The position numbers were made by a program, and so were the translations under genes. Below are positions 26,819 through 35,587 of a stretch of 64,000 nt of DNA, piece after piece. Each line of letters begins with the position of its first letter. Position 1 is the stretch's first letter. Origin of the DNA: an uncultured Faecalibacterium sp. (GTDB taxonomy: Bacteria; Bacillota; Clostridia; Oscillospirales; Ruminococcaceae); contig CAKSYT010000010.1 of the NCBI GenBank assembly GCA_934524985.1, positions 10,454-74,453 of the forward strand, in the 5' to 3' direction. The notes beneath the pieces were generated by a model that saw only the letters and a list, made by a program, of their open reading frames with translations, had not been told where the DNA came from and made no database searches.

Positions 26819-28636
26819 ATGAGCAAAGTGATCGGCATTGATCTGGGTACGACCAATTCCTGTGTGGCAGTGGTGGAGGGCGGCAAGCCCGTGGTCATCA
26901 CCAATGCAGAGGGCGAGCGCACCACCCCCAGCGTGGTGGCCTTTACCAAGGACGGCGAGCGTCTGGTGGGCGGTGCTGCCAAGCGCCAGATCGCCACGAA
27001 TTCCGGGCGCACGATCTCCAGCATCAAGCGGTACATGGGCTCGGACTACCGGGCGCACATTGACGGCAAAGACCTTGCCCCGCAGGAGATCAGCGCCATG
27101 ATCCTTGCCAAGATCCGCCGGGACGCCGAGAGCTATCTGGGCGAACCGGTGACCGAGGCCGTTATCACCGTGCCCGCCTATTTTGACGACAGCCAGCGCA
27201 AGGCCACGCAGGATGCAGGCCGCATTGCGGGGCTGAACGTGCTGCGCATCATCAACGAGCCCACCGCCGCCGCTGTGGCCTACGGCTTGGACAACGAGGC
27301 CGCCCAGAAGATCCTGGTCTACGACCTTGGCGGCGGCACCTTTGACGTGTCTATCATTGAGATCGAGGACGGCACTTTTACGGTGCTGGCTACCGGCGGC
27401 GACACCCATCTGGGCGGCGACGACTTTGACCAGCGCATCGTGGAGTACGCGGTGGCAGAGTTCAAAAAGTCTGACCGCATCGACCTGACCCGCGACCCCG
27501 CCGCCATGGGACGGCTGAAGGAGGAGGCGGAAAAGGCCAAGAAGGAGCTTTCCAGTGCGCCCTCCGCCCAGCTGAACCTGCCCTTTATCACGGTGGGCAA
27601 GGACGGGCCCCATCATCTGGATATCGCCCTGTCCCGCCCGCAGTTCGAGATGATGACCGGCGATCTGCTGTCCCGCACCGTGACCCCGGTGCAGAACGCC
27701 CTGCGGGATGCCGGCATCTCTGCCAGCCAGCTGGGCAAGGTGCTGCTGGTGGGCGGCAGCACCCGGATGCCCGCCGTGGAGCGGCAGGTGCGGGAGCTGC
27801 TGGGCAAGGAGCCCAGCCACAGCCTGAACCCGGACGAGTGCGTTGCCATGGGTGCAGCGGTGCAGGGTGCACTGCTGCAGGGCGGCGGCAAGCTGGCCGG
27901 GGCCACCGGCGCGGCAGCGCAGGGGCTGGTGCTGATGGACGTGACCCCGCTGACTCTGTCCATCGAGACGCTGGGCGGGGTCGCCACCCCGCTGATCACC
28001 CGCAACAGCATGATCCCCACCCGCAAGAGCCAGATCTTTACCACCGCCCGCCCCATGCAGACCAGCGTGGAGATCAACGTTTTGCAGGGCGAGCGCCACT
28101 TTGCGCGGGACAATAAGTCCTTGGGCAAGTTCAAGCTGAACGGCATCCGGGCAAGCTTTTCGTCCAAGCCCCAGATCGAAGTCACCTTTGATATCGATGT
28201 GAACGGCGTGGTAAAGGTATCGGCCAAGGACCTTGCCACCGGGCGGGAGCAGAACATCACCATTACCGGCAGCACCAACCTTTCCGAAAACGAGATCCAG
28301 CGCGCCATGGCAGACGCCGCCGCCTACGAGGCCGAGGACAGCCGCCGCAAAGAGCGTCTGGATCTGCACAATCAGGCCGAGGTGCTGGCTTATAAGGTGG
28401 ACGAGGCACTTTCCAAGTGCAAAAAAGAGCTGGACAAGGACGAAAAGGCCCGCGTGAAGGCCGACCTTGCCAACTTGCGCCGCTGCCTGCGCAAGGATAA
28501 GCCCGAAAAGATGAACGAGACCGAGGAAGCCGCCCTGCGGCAGGCCAAGAGCCAGCTGGAAGCCTCGGCCAACCATCTGATGCTGCTGTACTCTGCCGAG
28601 CAGACCCCCGGCGATGGGACGGACAGCACGCTGTAA
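26819..28636 (+). CDS. Hsp70 chaperone (DnaK family), stand-alone paralogue
   Basis: 605 residues. The ATPase domain is canonical ([43 protein letters not shown]). The linker reads [14 protein letters not shown]. The substrate-binding domain differs from standard DnaK: after LGKFKLNGI the usual PPAPRG-type strand is RASFSSKP, and the lid is short, ending without the typical acidic EEVD/DDDKK tail. No grpE, dnaJ or hrcA and no CIRCE inverted repeat are nearby. It may be the main DnaK or a specialised second copy; neighbours (SseB/Sel1 upstream, DUF1653 downstream) do not decide. Confidence 0.9.
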   Translation: MSKVIGIDLGTTNSCVAVVEGGKPVVITNAEGERTTPSVVAFTKDGERLVGGAAKRQIATNSGRTISSIKRYMGSDYRAHIDGKDLAPQEISAMILAKIRRDAESYLGEPVTEAVITVPAYFDDSQRKATQDAGRIAGLNVLRIINEPTAAAVAYGLDNEAAQKILVYDLGGGTFDVSIIEIEDGTFTVLATGGDTHLGGDDFDQRIVEYAVAEFKKSDRIDLTRDPAAMGRLKEEAEKAKKELSSAPSAQLNLPFITVGKDGPHHLDIALSRPQFEMMTGDLLSRTVTPVQNALRDAGISASQLGKVLLVGGSTRMPAVERQVRELLGKEPSHSLNPDECVAMGAAVQGALLQGGGKLAGATGAAAQGLVLMDVTPLTLSIETLGGVATPLITRNSMIPTRKSQIFTTARPMQTSVEINVLQGERHFARDNKSLGKFKLNGIRASFSSKPQIEVTFDIDVNGVVKVSAKDLATGREQNITITGSTNLSENEIQRAMADAAAYEAEDSRRKERLDLHNQAEVLAYKVDEALSKCKKELDKDEKARVKADLANLRRCLRKDKPEKMNETEEAALRQAKSQLEASANHLMLLYSAEQTPGDGTDSTL

Positions 28637-28714
28637 TATTTATAAAATAAGGTTTGTGGGCTGCTGCACCCGCCCGGCGCAGCAACCCTTTTTGCAAAAC
28701 AGAAAGGAACTGTT

Positions 28715-28942
28715 ATGAAGGAACTGCAATATCCGGTGCGCCCCGGGCGCTACCGCCACTTTAAAGGCAACGAATATCAGGTGCTGGGCGTGGCACGCCA
28801 CAGCGAGACCGAAGAGGAAATGGTGGTGTACCGCGCCCTGTACGGCGAGGGCGGGCTGTGGGTGCGCCCCGCCGCCATGTGGCTGGAAACGGTGACCCGG
28901 GACGGCGTTACCCAGCCCCGCTTTACCTATATCGGGGAGTGA
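28715..28942 (+). CDS. DUF1653 domain protein
   Basis: 75 residues. The sequence YPVRPGRYRHFKGNEYQVLGVARHSET in outline, then MVVYRALYGEGGLWVRPAAMW and a C-terminal PRFTYIGE, matches the small beta-rich DUF1653 family, whose members often read RHYKGxxYEVLGxARHSET. Function is unknown; the family appears as single-domain proteins and as fusions to hydrolases. It follows dnaK by 78 bp after AGAAAGGAAC and probably shares its transcript. Confidence 0.9.
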   Translation: MKELQYPVRPGRYRHFKGNEYQVLGVARHSETEEEMVVYRALYGEGGLWVRPAAMWLETVTRDGVTQPRFTYIGE

Positions 28943-29030
28943 TGTGTCCGGCTTGAATCCCGTTATTGACCCTAGGATTATTTTGCGGTAAAATGTGGGT
29001 ATGATGCCAAACAACAAAGGAGGTTTTCGT

Positions 29031-30080
29031 ATGAAGGCCAAACGATGGATCTCGCTTCTGCTTGCAGTCAGCATGATGCTGGGTGTGCTGGCAATGCCCG
29101 CCTCGGCGGCAGCGCAGCAGCCGGAAAGCACCGCTGCTGTCAGCGAGGAGCTGCCCGATGCCGCAGAGCTGACCGCGGTAGAGGATGAAAATGATATCGT
29201 CAGCATCCGCATCCGGGCGACCGGCAACCTTGTCTACGGTTCCGATTATAAGCTGGAGGTGGAGACCCGGCCCGAGAACACCCAGTATATCGCTGTGGTG
29301 CTGGGCACCAGCGGCGAAGCCTACGGCTATGTGACCCTGATGATCTCGGAGAAGCTGCGCACTTTGCTCAAGCTGATCCCCCTGCCCAAAAAGATGTCCC
29401 AGACCCCGGATCAGGCTGAGGAGTTTAATGTGTACAGCTACCTCAAGCAGCTGATCGACGGCAACGATGTCAGCGTGCTGCTGCGGGTGGCGGACGAGGT
29501 GGTGTCGGTGATGGACACCGTCAGCTTCTTTGTCCCGGCCAGCTACCTGACCACCGTGAAGAACGTTTCCAACGGCATGAAGCTGGCGCTGAGCCTGATC
29601 CGCAAGTATCTGCCCGAGGGCGCGCTGAGCCGCATCTATCTGGACGAGCAGCCCAAGGACAGCGGCAAGTACTTTGCCGGTGCCATCGCGCTGGAAAGCA
29701 GTGACATCAACGCCGCCGGGTTTGCTATGTTCAAGATCAAGCCTAAGACGGAAAACGTCAGCCTGAGCTGGGCAGCGGATGCCCCGGCCAGCATGACCGT
29801 CTCCCAGCTGCAAAACGCCGATCTGACCGCCAAGGTCATTTCGGACGGACAGGTGGCTGAAAACGGCAAGGTGAGCTACACCTACAAGAAAAAGACCTTC
29901 CTGTGGTTCAGCAGCAAAATGAGCGGCGTACCCACCGAGCCCGGCACCTACACCCAGACCGCAAAGGCAGGGGGCAACTACTCCTGCGGCAGCATCAGCC
30001 GCACCATTACGGTGACCGCTGACCCCCAGCCCGCCGCAGAGCAGCCAGCCGAACAAGCGGCAGAGCAGCCCGCAGCATAA
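29031..30080 (+). CDS. Secreted protein with signal peptide and C-terminal Ig-like domain
   Basis: 349 residues from ATG 29031 behind AAAGGAGG. The first 25-30 residues form a Sec signal (KAKRWISLLLAVSMMLGVLA, cleavage after ASA). The middle is helical (about 110-210) and contains no catalytic motif that I recognise. The C-terminal 90 residues are beta-rich (KVSYTYKKKTFLWFSSK, then GTYTQTAKAGGNYSCGS), like bacterial Ig-type domains, and end in a Pro/Ala/Gln/Glu tail. There is no LPxTG or other visible anchor. Unknown function. Confidence 0.75.
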   Translation: MKAKRWISLLLAVSMMLGVLAMPASAAAQQPESTAAVSEELPDAAELTAVEDENDIVSIRIRATGNLVYGSDYKLEVETRPENTQYIAVVLGTSGEAYGYVTLMISEKLRTLLKLIPLPKKMSQTPDQAEEFNVYSYLKQLIDGNDVSVLLRVADEVVSVMDTVSFFVPASYLTTVKNVSNGMKLALSLIRKYLPEGALSRIYLDEQPKDSGKYFAGAIALESSDINAAGFAMFKIKPKTENVSLSWAADAPASMTVSQLQNADLTAKVISDGQVAENGKVSYTYKKKTFLWFSSKMSGVPTEPGTYTQTAKAGGNYSCGSISRTITVTADPQPAAEQPAEQAAEQPAA

Positions 30081-30107
30081 ATCAGCGGAAAACTATTTTT
30101 GAATAGG

Positions 30108-30148
30108 ACGATCCCGGAAAGTCTGCGGACTTTCCGGGATCGTTTTTC
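30108..30148 (+). terminator. Terminator after the secreted protein gene
   Basis: ACGATCCCGGAAAGTC (30108-30123) pairs with GACTTTCCGGGATCGT (30128-30143), loop TGCG, then TTTT. Confidence 0.9.
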
Positions 30149-30280
30149 GTGGGAGAGACTGCTTTTTATTTTCTATAAAATGGGGCTGCTTTACTCTTGC
30201 AAATCGCCGCGCAATACGCTATTATAAAAATAAAATAACCCCTTGCGGTAAAAAAAGGGGATAAGAAGGAGCAGTTATCT

Positions 30281-30730
30281 ATGGAAGAGAAAAAAAGCGG
30301 CATCAAAAAGTTCTTTGAAGAGTTCAAGGCGTTTGCCATGCGCGGCAACGTGCTGGACATGGCAGTTGGCGTTGTCATCGGCGGTGCCTTCACCGCCATC
30401 GTCACCGCGCTGGTGGAGGACATCATCAACCCGCTGATCGGCCTGTTCTTCAAGGCGGATTTTTCCGATGTGGTCATTGGTCTGGGCGGTTCCAGCATCA
30501 AGATCGGCGAGTTCGTCAACTCCATCATCAACTTCCTCATCGTTGCCTTTGTGCTGTTCGTTGTGATCAAGTTTGTCAACTCCCTGCACAAAAAGCCCGA
30601 GGAGCCCGCAGAGCCGGAGGAACCCACCACCAAGGTGTGCCCCTACTGCCAGAGCGAAATCTCCATCAAGGCTGTGCGCTGCCCCCACTGCACCTCCAAG
30701 CTGGAGGGCTTTCCCGAAATGAAGGCCTGA
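30281..30730 (+). CDS. mscL: Large-conductance mechanosensitive channel with C-terminal zinc ribbon
   Basis: 149 residues. The MscL core is complete: KFFEEFKAFAMRGNVLDMAVG near residue 10, the first pore helix (VVIGGAFTAIVTALVEDIINP) and the second helix (INFLIVAFVLFVVIKFVN). A Pro/Glu linker then leads to a four-cysteine ribbon (C120, C123, C134, C137; CPYCQSE and CPHCTS). Family knowledge: MscL opens under extreme membrane tension to release solutes. The ribbon replaces the usual C-terminal helical bundle and could bind zinc or a partner. Single-gene unit. Confidence 0.95.
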   Translation: MEEKKSGIKKFFEEFKAFAMRGNVLDMAVGVVIGGAFTAIVTALVEDIINPLIGLFFKADFSDVVIGLGGSSIKIGEFVNSIINFLIVAFVLFVVIKFVNSLHKKPEEPAEPEEPTTKVCPYCQSEISIKAVRCPHCTSKLEGFPEMKA

Positions 30731-30741
30731 AGCATTCAGCA

Positions 30742-30769
30742 TTGACAATTGGCGCAGATGCGCTATAAT
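30742..30769 (+). promoter_or_regulatory. Consensus promoter without a downstream gene
   Basis: TTGACA (30742-30747), 16-bp spacer, TATAAT (30764-30769), as strong as the tRNA promoters here. No plus-strand coding frame follows; see the RNA candidate at 30776-30900. Confidence 0.8.
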
Positions 30770-30775
30770 AGAAGT

Positions 30776-30900
30776 AGAAAAGGCGCTGGTCGGCAAACGG
30801 CTACCCGTTACCGGCAATCGCTTGTTCCCTTTGAGAAAGAAAGCAAGTGACCGTTAGCTTGGGGAAGCGTGTGGCGGTTACTTGCTTTTCTTGTTGTCAT
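30776..30900 (+). ncRNA. Candidate structured small RNA (class not recognised)
   Basis: It follows a consensus promoter. A 5' hairpin pairs CGG (30791-30793) and AACGG (30796-30800) with CCGTT (30805-30809) and CCG (30811-30813). A long near-perfect stem joins 30837-30853 with 30875-30892 and is followed by TTGTTGTC, which could end transcription. No open frame with a ribosome site occurs in it. I do not match it to a known riboswitch, SRP RNA or tmRNA. A second strong hairpin at 30910-30957 is shared with the convergent alkaline phosphatase gene. Confidence 0.45.
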
Positions 30901-30905
30901 TACAA

Positions 30906-30957
30906 CAAAACCCTCCCTGCCGGGCGCAGTTTTTGCGCTTTCGGCAGGGAGGGTTTT
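30906..30957. terminator. Bidirectional terminator before alkaline phosphatase (3' side)
   Basis: AAAACCCTCCCTGCCG pairs with CGGCAGGGAGGGTTTT; T-rich flanks on both strands. It serves the minus-strand phosphatase and any plus-strand RNA. Confidence 0.8.
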
Positions 30958-31016
30958 GCACATTTTGCGGTTTGGCTGTGGAAAAGTGGAGTGGGAAGTT
31001 GGAAAATCAGGAACGC

Positions 31017-32564
31017 TTACTGGACCTTGGTCAGCTCAGCCAGCTTGTGGTAGATCTCGGTGTTATCGTACACACCGCCGAACTTCTCGGCGCCGACACC
31101 CATGGCGTACACATTGACCATGGCACCGGTGTGGGCGTAGGTGGTGTGATCCATACCGGACTTGTGGTTGATGGTGTGGCAGACGGCCATGCTGAAGGGG
31201 ATGTAGGTGCCGTACAGCTCGTAATCCTGCTGGCTCATCTTGCTCTGGCTGGAGGAGCCCTCCTTCAGGGTGCGCTCGTAAGCCTTGCGCAGGTTCTCCA
31301 CCTCGTAGTCGGTCAGCAGCAGTTTGCCTGCGCTGGCGGCAGCGGGGTCGGTGGGCAGGGTCAGACCAAAGACGTTCTTCACATCCTGCATGGCAGTCTC
31401 GAAGGGGGTCTTGTTGGCAATGTAGCCCTGCACATAGGTGGAGTCGAACTTTGCGTAGGACATCTTCTGGTGTGCCAGATTGGTCAGGAAGGTGTCGTAG
31501 TTGGTGGTTTTGTAGCCGATGGCCATGCCGCCGGTCTCGTGGTCGGCAGTGACGAGGATCAGCGTCTCGTTGGGGTGCTCGTTATAGAAGTCCACAGCAG
31601 CCTGCACGGCGTTGCTCATCTCCAGCACATCGTGGATGGAGGCAGCGGCATCGTTGGCGTGGCAGGCCCAGTCGATCTTGCCGGACTCGGTCATCATGAA
31701 GAAGCCCTTTTTGTTGTTCAGCAGCTCGATGCCCTTCTTGACGTAGTCGGTCAGCTGCCACTCGCCGTTGGCAGCGTCCATGGCGTAGTTCATGGCCTTG
31801 CCGTCGCCCAGATTCTCGGCAATGATCAGGGTCTTGCCTGCACCGGCGGTCAGGGCAGCTGCACCGGCCTGGGTGGTGACCACGTTGTAGCCGGCGTTGG
31901 CAGCCACGGTGTGGTTGTCGGGGCCGGTGCCGTCGCCGTTCACCTTCTGGAACTCGCCGCCGGCAAAGTACTCAAAGCCGGAGTTTGCCAGCTCCACGCC
32001 GATCTGGTAGTAGTTCTTGCGGGTCTTTTGGTGGGCATAGAAAGCAGCGGGGGTGGCGTGGTCGATGTTCACGGTGGAAATGACGCCCACCTTATAGCCC
32101 TTCTGGGTGTGCAGCTTTTCGGCGATGGTCTCGTAGGGCACATCGCGGGTCCACGGGCACATATTGATGACGCCGCTCTCGGTTTTGTGGCCGGTGGCGA
32201 TGGAGGTGGCGGTGGAAGCGGAGTCCGGGCAGAAGGAGGTGCTGTCGTAGGTGGTCACGCTGCCCACCTGCGGGAAGCTGGTAAAGCTCAGGTCAGCCTC
32301 GGTCACAGCGCCGTTGTTGTCCACGGTGCCCTTGTAGAAGCGTGCAGACTGGATCTGGGCAGTGCCCATGCCGTCACCGATGAACAGGAAAACGTACTTG
32401 GGCTTTTTGAACACGTCCAGCAGACCGTTCTCTTCGTCTGCTGCGGCAGAAGCATCCGCTTCGGCGGCGTGAGCGGCTACGGGGGCAGCCGACAGCATAC
32501 CCACTGCCGATGCAACAGCACCGGCCTTCAGGAAGCTGCGGCGGGAAATTTTCGCATTCTTCAT
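31017..32564 (-). CDS. Alkaline phosphatase with Tat signal
   Basis: 515 residues from ATG 32564 behind AGAGAGGAT. The N-terminus MKNAKISRRSFLKAGAVAS is a twin-arginine signal ending near AHAAEA. The mature part shows VFLFIGDGMG (first metal Asp), the nucleophile serine in CPDSASTATSIATGHKT, ESGKIDWACHAND, and VTADHETGG for the second metal site. Family knowledge: PhoA-type enzymes release phosphate from monoesters outside the membrane. No pho regulator is near; a direct-repeat-like patch at 32670-32687 upstream could be a Pho box but is weak. Confidence 0.95.
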   Translation of the reverse strand: MKNAKISRRSFLKAGAVASAVGMLSAAPVAAHAAEADASAAADEENGLLDVFKKPKYVFLFIGDGMGTAQIQSARFYKGTVDNNGAVTEADLSFTSFPQVGSVTTYDSTSFCPDSASTATSIATGHKTESGVINMCPWTRDVPYETIAEKLHTQKGYKVGVISTVNIDHATPAAFYAHQKTRKNYYQIGVELANSGFEYFAGGEFQKVNGDGTGPDNHTVAANAGYNVVTTQAGAAALTAGAGKTLIIAENLGDGKAMNYAMDAANGEWQLTDYVKKGIELLNNKKGFFMMTESGKIDWACHANDAAASIHDVLEMSNAVQAAVDFYNEHPNETLILVTADHETGGMAIGYKTTNYDTFLTNLAHQKMSYAKFDSTYVQGYIANKTPFETAMQDVKNVFGLTLPTDPAAASAGKLLLTDYEVENLRKAYERTLKEGSSSQSKMSQQDYELYGTYIPFSMAVCHTINHKSGMDHTTYAHTGAMVNVYAMGVGAEKFGGVYDNTEIYHKLAELTKVQ

Positions 32565-32794
32565 AACAGATATCCTCTCTTTTTTCAGCCCGGCTTGGGG
32601 CGGTTCTACTATTTCTTGTGGGAACACCTGTATTGTAGCGCACCGCCCGCAGCGGCGAAACCAGCCCCGTGTAACACTTAGGTAAACCTTTGGCGCACGA
32701 AAGGACGGCGGTGTAAAATCCGGGCAAAGCAGGTAAAATCTGCCTGAAACACCCGCCGAGGGGTCACTTTTTGCTTAGAACCGCCCCGCAAGGG

Positions 32795-32824
32795 TTGCAA
32801 GCAGGGGGCTTTTCATTGTACAAT
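32795..32824 (+). promoter_or_regulatory. Promoter of the HAD phosphatase-exonuclease pair
   Basis: TTGCAA (32795-32800), 18-bp spacer, TACAAT (32819-32824). The rest of 32565-32794 shows no gene. Confidence 0.7.
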
Positions 32825-32873
32825 AGAAAGAGCAAGCTGAGATACACTTCTATAACGAGAGGATCTTTTTAAT

Positions 32874-33695
32874 ATGTCTGATATCAAAGTGCTGGCGCTG
32901 GATCTGGATGGCACCCTGACCAACGACCAGAAGCTCGTCACCCCGCGCACCCGCGCCGCGCTGGACGCCGCCATTGCCAAGGGCGTCACCGTCGTGCTGG
33001 CGTCCGGTCGGCCCACCGCCGGCATCCAGCCGCTGGCTGAGGAGCTAGGTCTGGACAAAAAGGGCGGCTGCATCCTGTCCTACAACGGCGGCAAGATCGT
33101 GGACTGCCGCACCGGCGAAACGCTGGTGGAAAAGACGCTGGACCCCGCCCTTGTGCCCGAGCTGTGCGCCTTTGCCGCCGCGCAGGACATTGCCATCCTG
33201 ACCTACAACCACGAGGGCATCGTCTGCGAGCGGGACAAGGATGAATGGGCCAACAAGGAGTGCTTTACCACCAAGCTGCCCATGATCCATGTGGACGATC
33301 TGGCGTCCTATGTGAACTACCCTGTGTGCAAGATGCTTATCACGCTGGACCCCGCCCGCCGGGACGCAGTATGCGCCGCCGGGCAGCAGCAGTTTGCAGG
33401 CCGCGCCGACCTGTACCCCTCCAGCCCCTTCTTTATTGAAGCGGTGCCGCTGGGCGTGGCCAAGGACGGCAGTCTGGCGGAGCTTTTGCGCCGCATGGGG
33501 CTGACCCGCGAGAACTTGATGGCCTGCGGCGACGGCCTGAACGACCGCTCCATGATCGCCTACGCCGGGGTGGGTGTCGCCATGCAGAACGCCGAGCAGC
33601 CGGTAAAGGACTGCGCCGACTATGTGACCACCGCCGACAACAACCACGACGGCGTGGCCGAGGCCGTGGAGAAGTTTATTTTACGAGAGGACTAA
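32874..33695 (+). CDS. Cof-type HAD-IIB hydrolase
   Basis: 273 residues. Motif I is LALDLDGTL (D10, D12), motif II VVLASGRP, and the C-terminal motif III-IV is MACGDGLNDRSMI, the usual pattern for Cof/YidA phosphatases with a C2B cap (about residues 85-190). Family knowledge: these remove phosphate from sugar phosphates, flavin or cofactor intermediates. The exonuclease gene follows after 7 bp, so they are co-transcribed. The substrate cannot be predicted. Confidence 0.93.
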   Translation: MSDIKVLALDLDGTLTNDQKLVTPRTRAALDAAIAKGVTVVLASGRPTAGIQPLAEELGLDKKGGCILSYNGGKIVDCRTGETLVEKTLDPALVPELCAFAAAQDIAILTYNHEGIVCERDKDEWANKECFTTKLPMIHVDDLASYVNYPVCKMLITLDPARRDAVCAAGQQQFAGRADLYPSSPFFIEAVPLGVAKDGSLAELLRRMGLTRENLMACGDGLNDRSMIAYAGVGVAMQNAEQPVKDCADYVTTADNNHDGVAEAVEKFILRED

Positions 33696-33702
33696 CAAAG
33701 CA

Positions 33703-34695
33703 ATGCCGCGTAACTTGGTTTTATTTGATCTGGAATGGAACATCGGCTACCAGCCGTATACCTTTAACTACCATGGGGTGCAGCAGACCCTGCGGGGCGA
33801 GATCGTGGAGATCGGCGCCGTAAAGATCGATGAGGACGCCAATGTGCTGGACACCTTTTCCATCCATCTGCGCCCCCGCATCTTCCGCAAATTGCAGCAC
33901 CATATCGCCAAAGTGACCGGCCTGACGCAGGCGGATCTGGACAAGGGCGAACCCATCGTGCAGGGACTGCGCCGCTTTATGCAGTGGTGCGGCCCGGATG
34001 CCGAGTTTGCCGAGTGGGGTCTGGACGATGTGCCGGTGCTCAAGCAGAACCTGTTCCTGTGCAATCTGGACGAGTCCAAGCCCACCGTCTGGTACGATTT
34101 GCAGCAGGTCTTTCTGCGGGAGCATCCCCGCAAGGAGGGCGAGGGCATGACGCTGGAAAGCGTGGTCACCCGCATGGGCATCCCCATGGAGCGCCCCTTC
34201 CACGATGCACTTTCCGACACGCTGTACACCGCCGATGTCTGCCGTCTGCTGGACCTGCGCACCGGCCTTGCCGCCTACCCCACCGAGGACGAGGCGCTGC
34301 GCCAGAGCCTGTGCCAGACCCCCGGCGACTACCGGGACTTTACGGTGTTCCACGGCTATGTGGAGCAGTACGCATGGCGGGCTGACCCCAAGATCAGCCA
34401 GATGCCCTGCCCGGAGTGCGGCACCACCCTGCAGCCGGACGAGCTCTGGCTGAAAAAGGGCAGCAACAGCTGGTACACCCTGTGCCAGTGCCCCAGCTGC
34501 ACCGGCAGCGGCAACGCCGCCGGGCAGGGCGTGTTCCAGCGGTACAAGCTGTCCCGCCGGGACGGTCTGCACTGGAGTTTTGCCCGCTGCGCCCAGATGC
34601 CGGATGCCGAAAGCCTTGCCCGCTGGGAAAAGCTGCGCACCGCCCAGCTGGAGCGGATGCGTGCCAAGGCCGAAAAGCAGGCTGCGGAAAAGTAA
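33703..34695 (+). CDS. DEDDh 3'-5' exonuclease with C-terminal zinc-ribbon-like domain
   Basis: 330 residues. Exo I is LVLFDLEWN (D9, E11), Exo II around FAEWGLDD, and Exo III HDALSD, making a complete DEDDh active site. After about residue 225 a cysteine-rich region appears (MPCPECGTTLQ then LCQCPSCTGSG), which could bind zinc, and the C-terminus is a charged helix. Family knowledge: such proteins trim RNA or DNA ends (relatives: KapD, ERI-1-like). The extra cysteine domain is not part of the basic fold. Confidence 0.88.
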   Translation: MPRNLVLFDLEWNIGYQPYTFNYHGVQQTLRGEIVEIGAVKIDEDANVLDTFSIHLRPRIFRKLQHHIAKVTGLTQADLDKGEPIVQGLRRFMQWCGPDAEFAEWGLDDVPVLKQNLFLCNLDESKPTVWYDLQQVFLREHPRKEGEGMTLESVVTRMGIPMERPFHDALSDTLYTADVCRLLDLRTGLAAYPTEDEALRQSLCQTPGDYRDFTVFHGYVEQYAWRADPKISQMPCPECGTTLQPDELWLKKGSNSWYTLCQCPSCTGSGNAAGQGVFQRYKLSRRDGLHWSFARCAQMPDAESLARWEKLRTAQLERMRAKAEKQAAEK

Positions 34696-34865
34696 ATGAA
34701 GGAAAATCCCTTTTTATCTCGTAGTATTGGTAGCAGAGCTTGAAGCGTGTCGAAAAATGCACACTCTGTTCACGGCTCTGTCATAGAGAATGGATATACT
34801 AAGCATGATGCAGCCTGCCCGGGAACGCCCCGGCACCGGCTGCACAGAAAGGGATCGGACACAGG

Positions 34866-35468
34866 ATGCAAACCACACTGATGGGCTGGATACACCAGCT
34901 TGGAACACTGGAATACTGGGAAGCGCTGCTGGCGGGCTTTGAGGGGCTTGGCCCCCTTGTGCCCATTCTGCTGGCGATGGTGGAGTCCTTTTTTCCGCCG
35001 CTGCCGCTCATCGCCATTGTGGCGCTGAACGTAGCCGCACACGGCGGTCTGCTGGGCTTTTTGTACAGCTGGGCAGGCGTGGCGCTGGGCGGCACCATCA
35101 TGTTTTTGTTCTGGCGGCGGCTCATCAAGCGCTTTTTCTGGAAGGTGGCCAGCCGCTCCCCCAAGCTGGAAAAGGCGCAGCAGTGGGTGAACCGCTTCGA
35201 CACCTCGTCCCTGTTCATGCTGTCGCTGCTGCCCTTCACCCCCACCTCCTTTATGCACTTTGCCTTCGGGATGTCGGACTTTGACGAAAAGCGCTACCTG
35301 CGCACTGTTCTTTTGGGCAAGGGGCTGATGGTCGCCATGATGGCTGTCTTTGGGCAGTCGCTGGTCAGCTCCCTGAAGAACCCGGTCTATCTTGTGCTCG
35401 CAGTTCTGCTGTGGGGCGGGATGTACTGGGTAAGTAAAAGGTTCTGCCGGAAGCATCATCTGGAATAA
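34866..35468 (+). CDS. VTT/DedA-type membrane protein
   Basis: 200 residues. Hydrophobic segments near 30-60, 60-80, 135-155 and 165-190 alternate with the conserved loop ESFFPPLPLIAI (compare E-x-x-x-P-x-P) and LLPFTPTSFMHFAFGMSDF, in place of the DedA FxRxxP region. Family knowledge: VTT-domain proteins scramble or flip polyprenyl phosphate and phospholipids. Its upstream 170 bp hold an imperfect promoter-like TATACT at 34795-34800. A strong terminator follows. Confidence 0.82.
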   Translation: MQTTLMGWIHQLGTLEYWEALLAGFEGLGPLVPILLAMVESFFPPLPLIAIVALNVAAHGGLLGFLYSWAGVALGGTIMFLFWRRLIKRFFWKVASRSPKLEKAQQWVNRFDTSSLFMLSLLPFTPTSFMHFAFGMSDFDEKRYLRTVLLGKGLMVAMMAVFGQSLVSSLKNPVYLVLAVLLWGGMYWVSKRFCRKHHLE

Positions 35469-35481
35469 AACGAGAATATCC

Positions 35482-35524
35482 GGGACAGCGGAGCACCTGC
35501 GGGCGCTCTGCTGTCTCTTTTTTT
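35482..35524 (+). terminator. Terminator of the VTT protein gene
   Basis: GGGACAGCGGAGC pairs with GCGCTCTGCTGTCTC (G-T pairs allowed), followed by seven T. Confidence 0.8.
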
Positions 35525-35530
35525 GCAGAA

Positions 35531-35568
35531 AAAAGCCATGGCGGGCAGCCCGCAGACTGCCCGCCATG
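35531..35568 (-). terminator. Terminator of the trigger-factor-like gene
   Basis: Perfect 12-bp stem CATGGCGGGCAG (35537-35548) with CTGCCCGCCATG (35557-35568), followed on the minus strand by a T-rich run. Confidence 0.85.
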
Positions 35569-35587
35569 ACATGAGATCCATCATTTT

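Noticed and set aside
30882-32681. Long plus-strand frame opposite alkaline phosphatase
   Set aside because: Shadow frame of a clear phosphatase gene; Gly/Val/His-rich without a domain or ribosome site.
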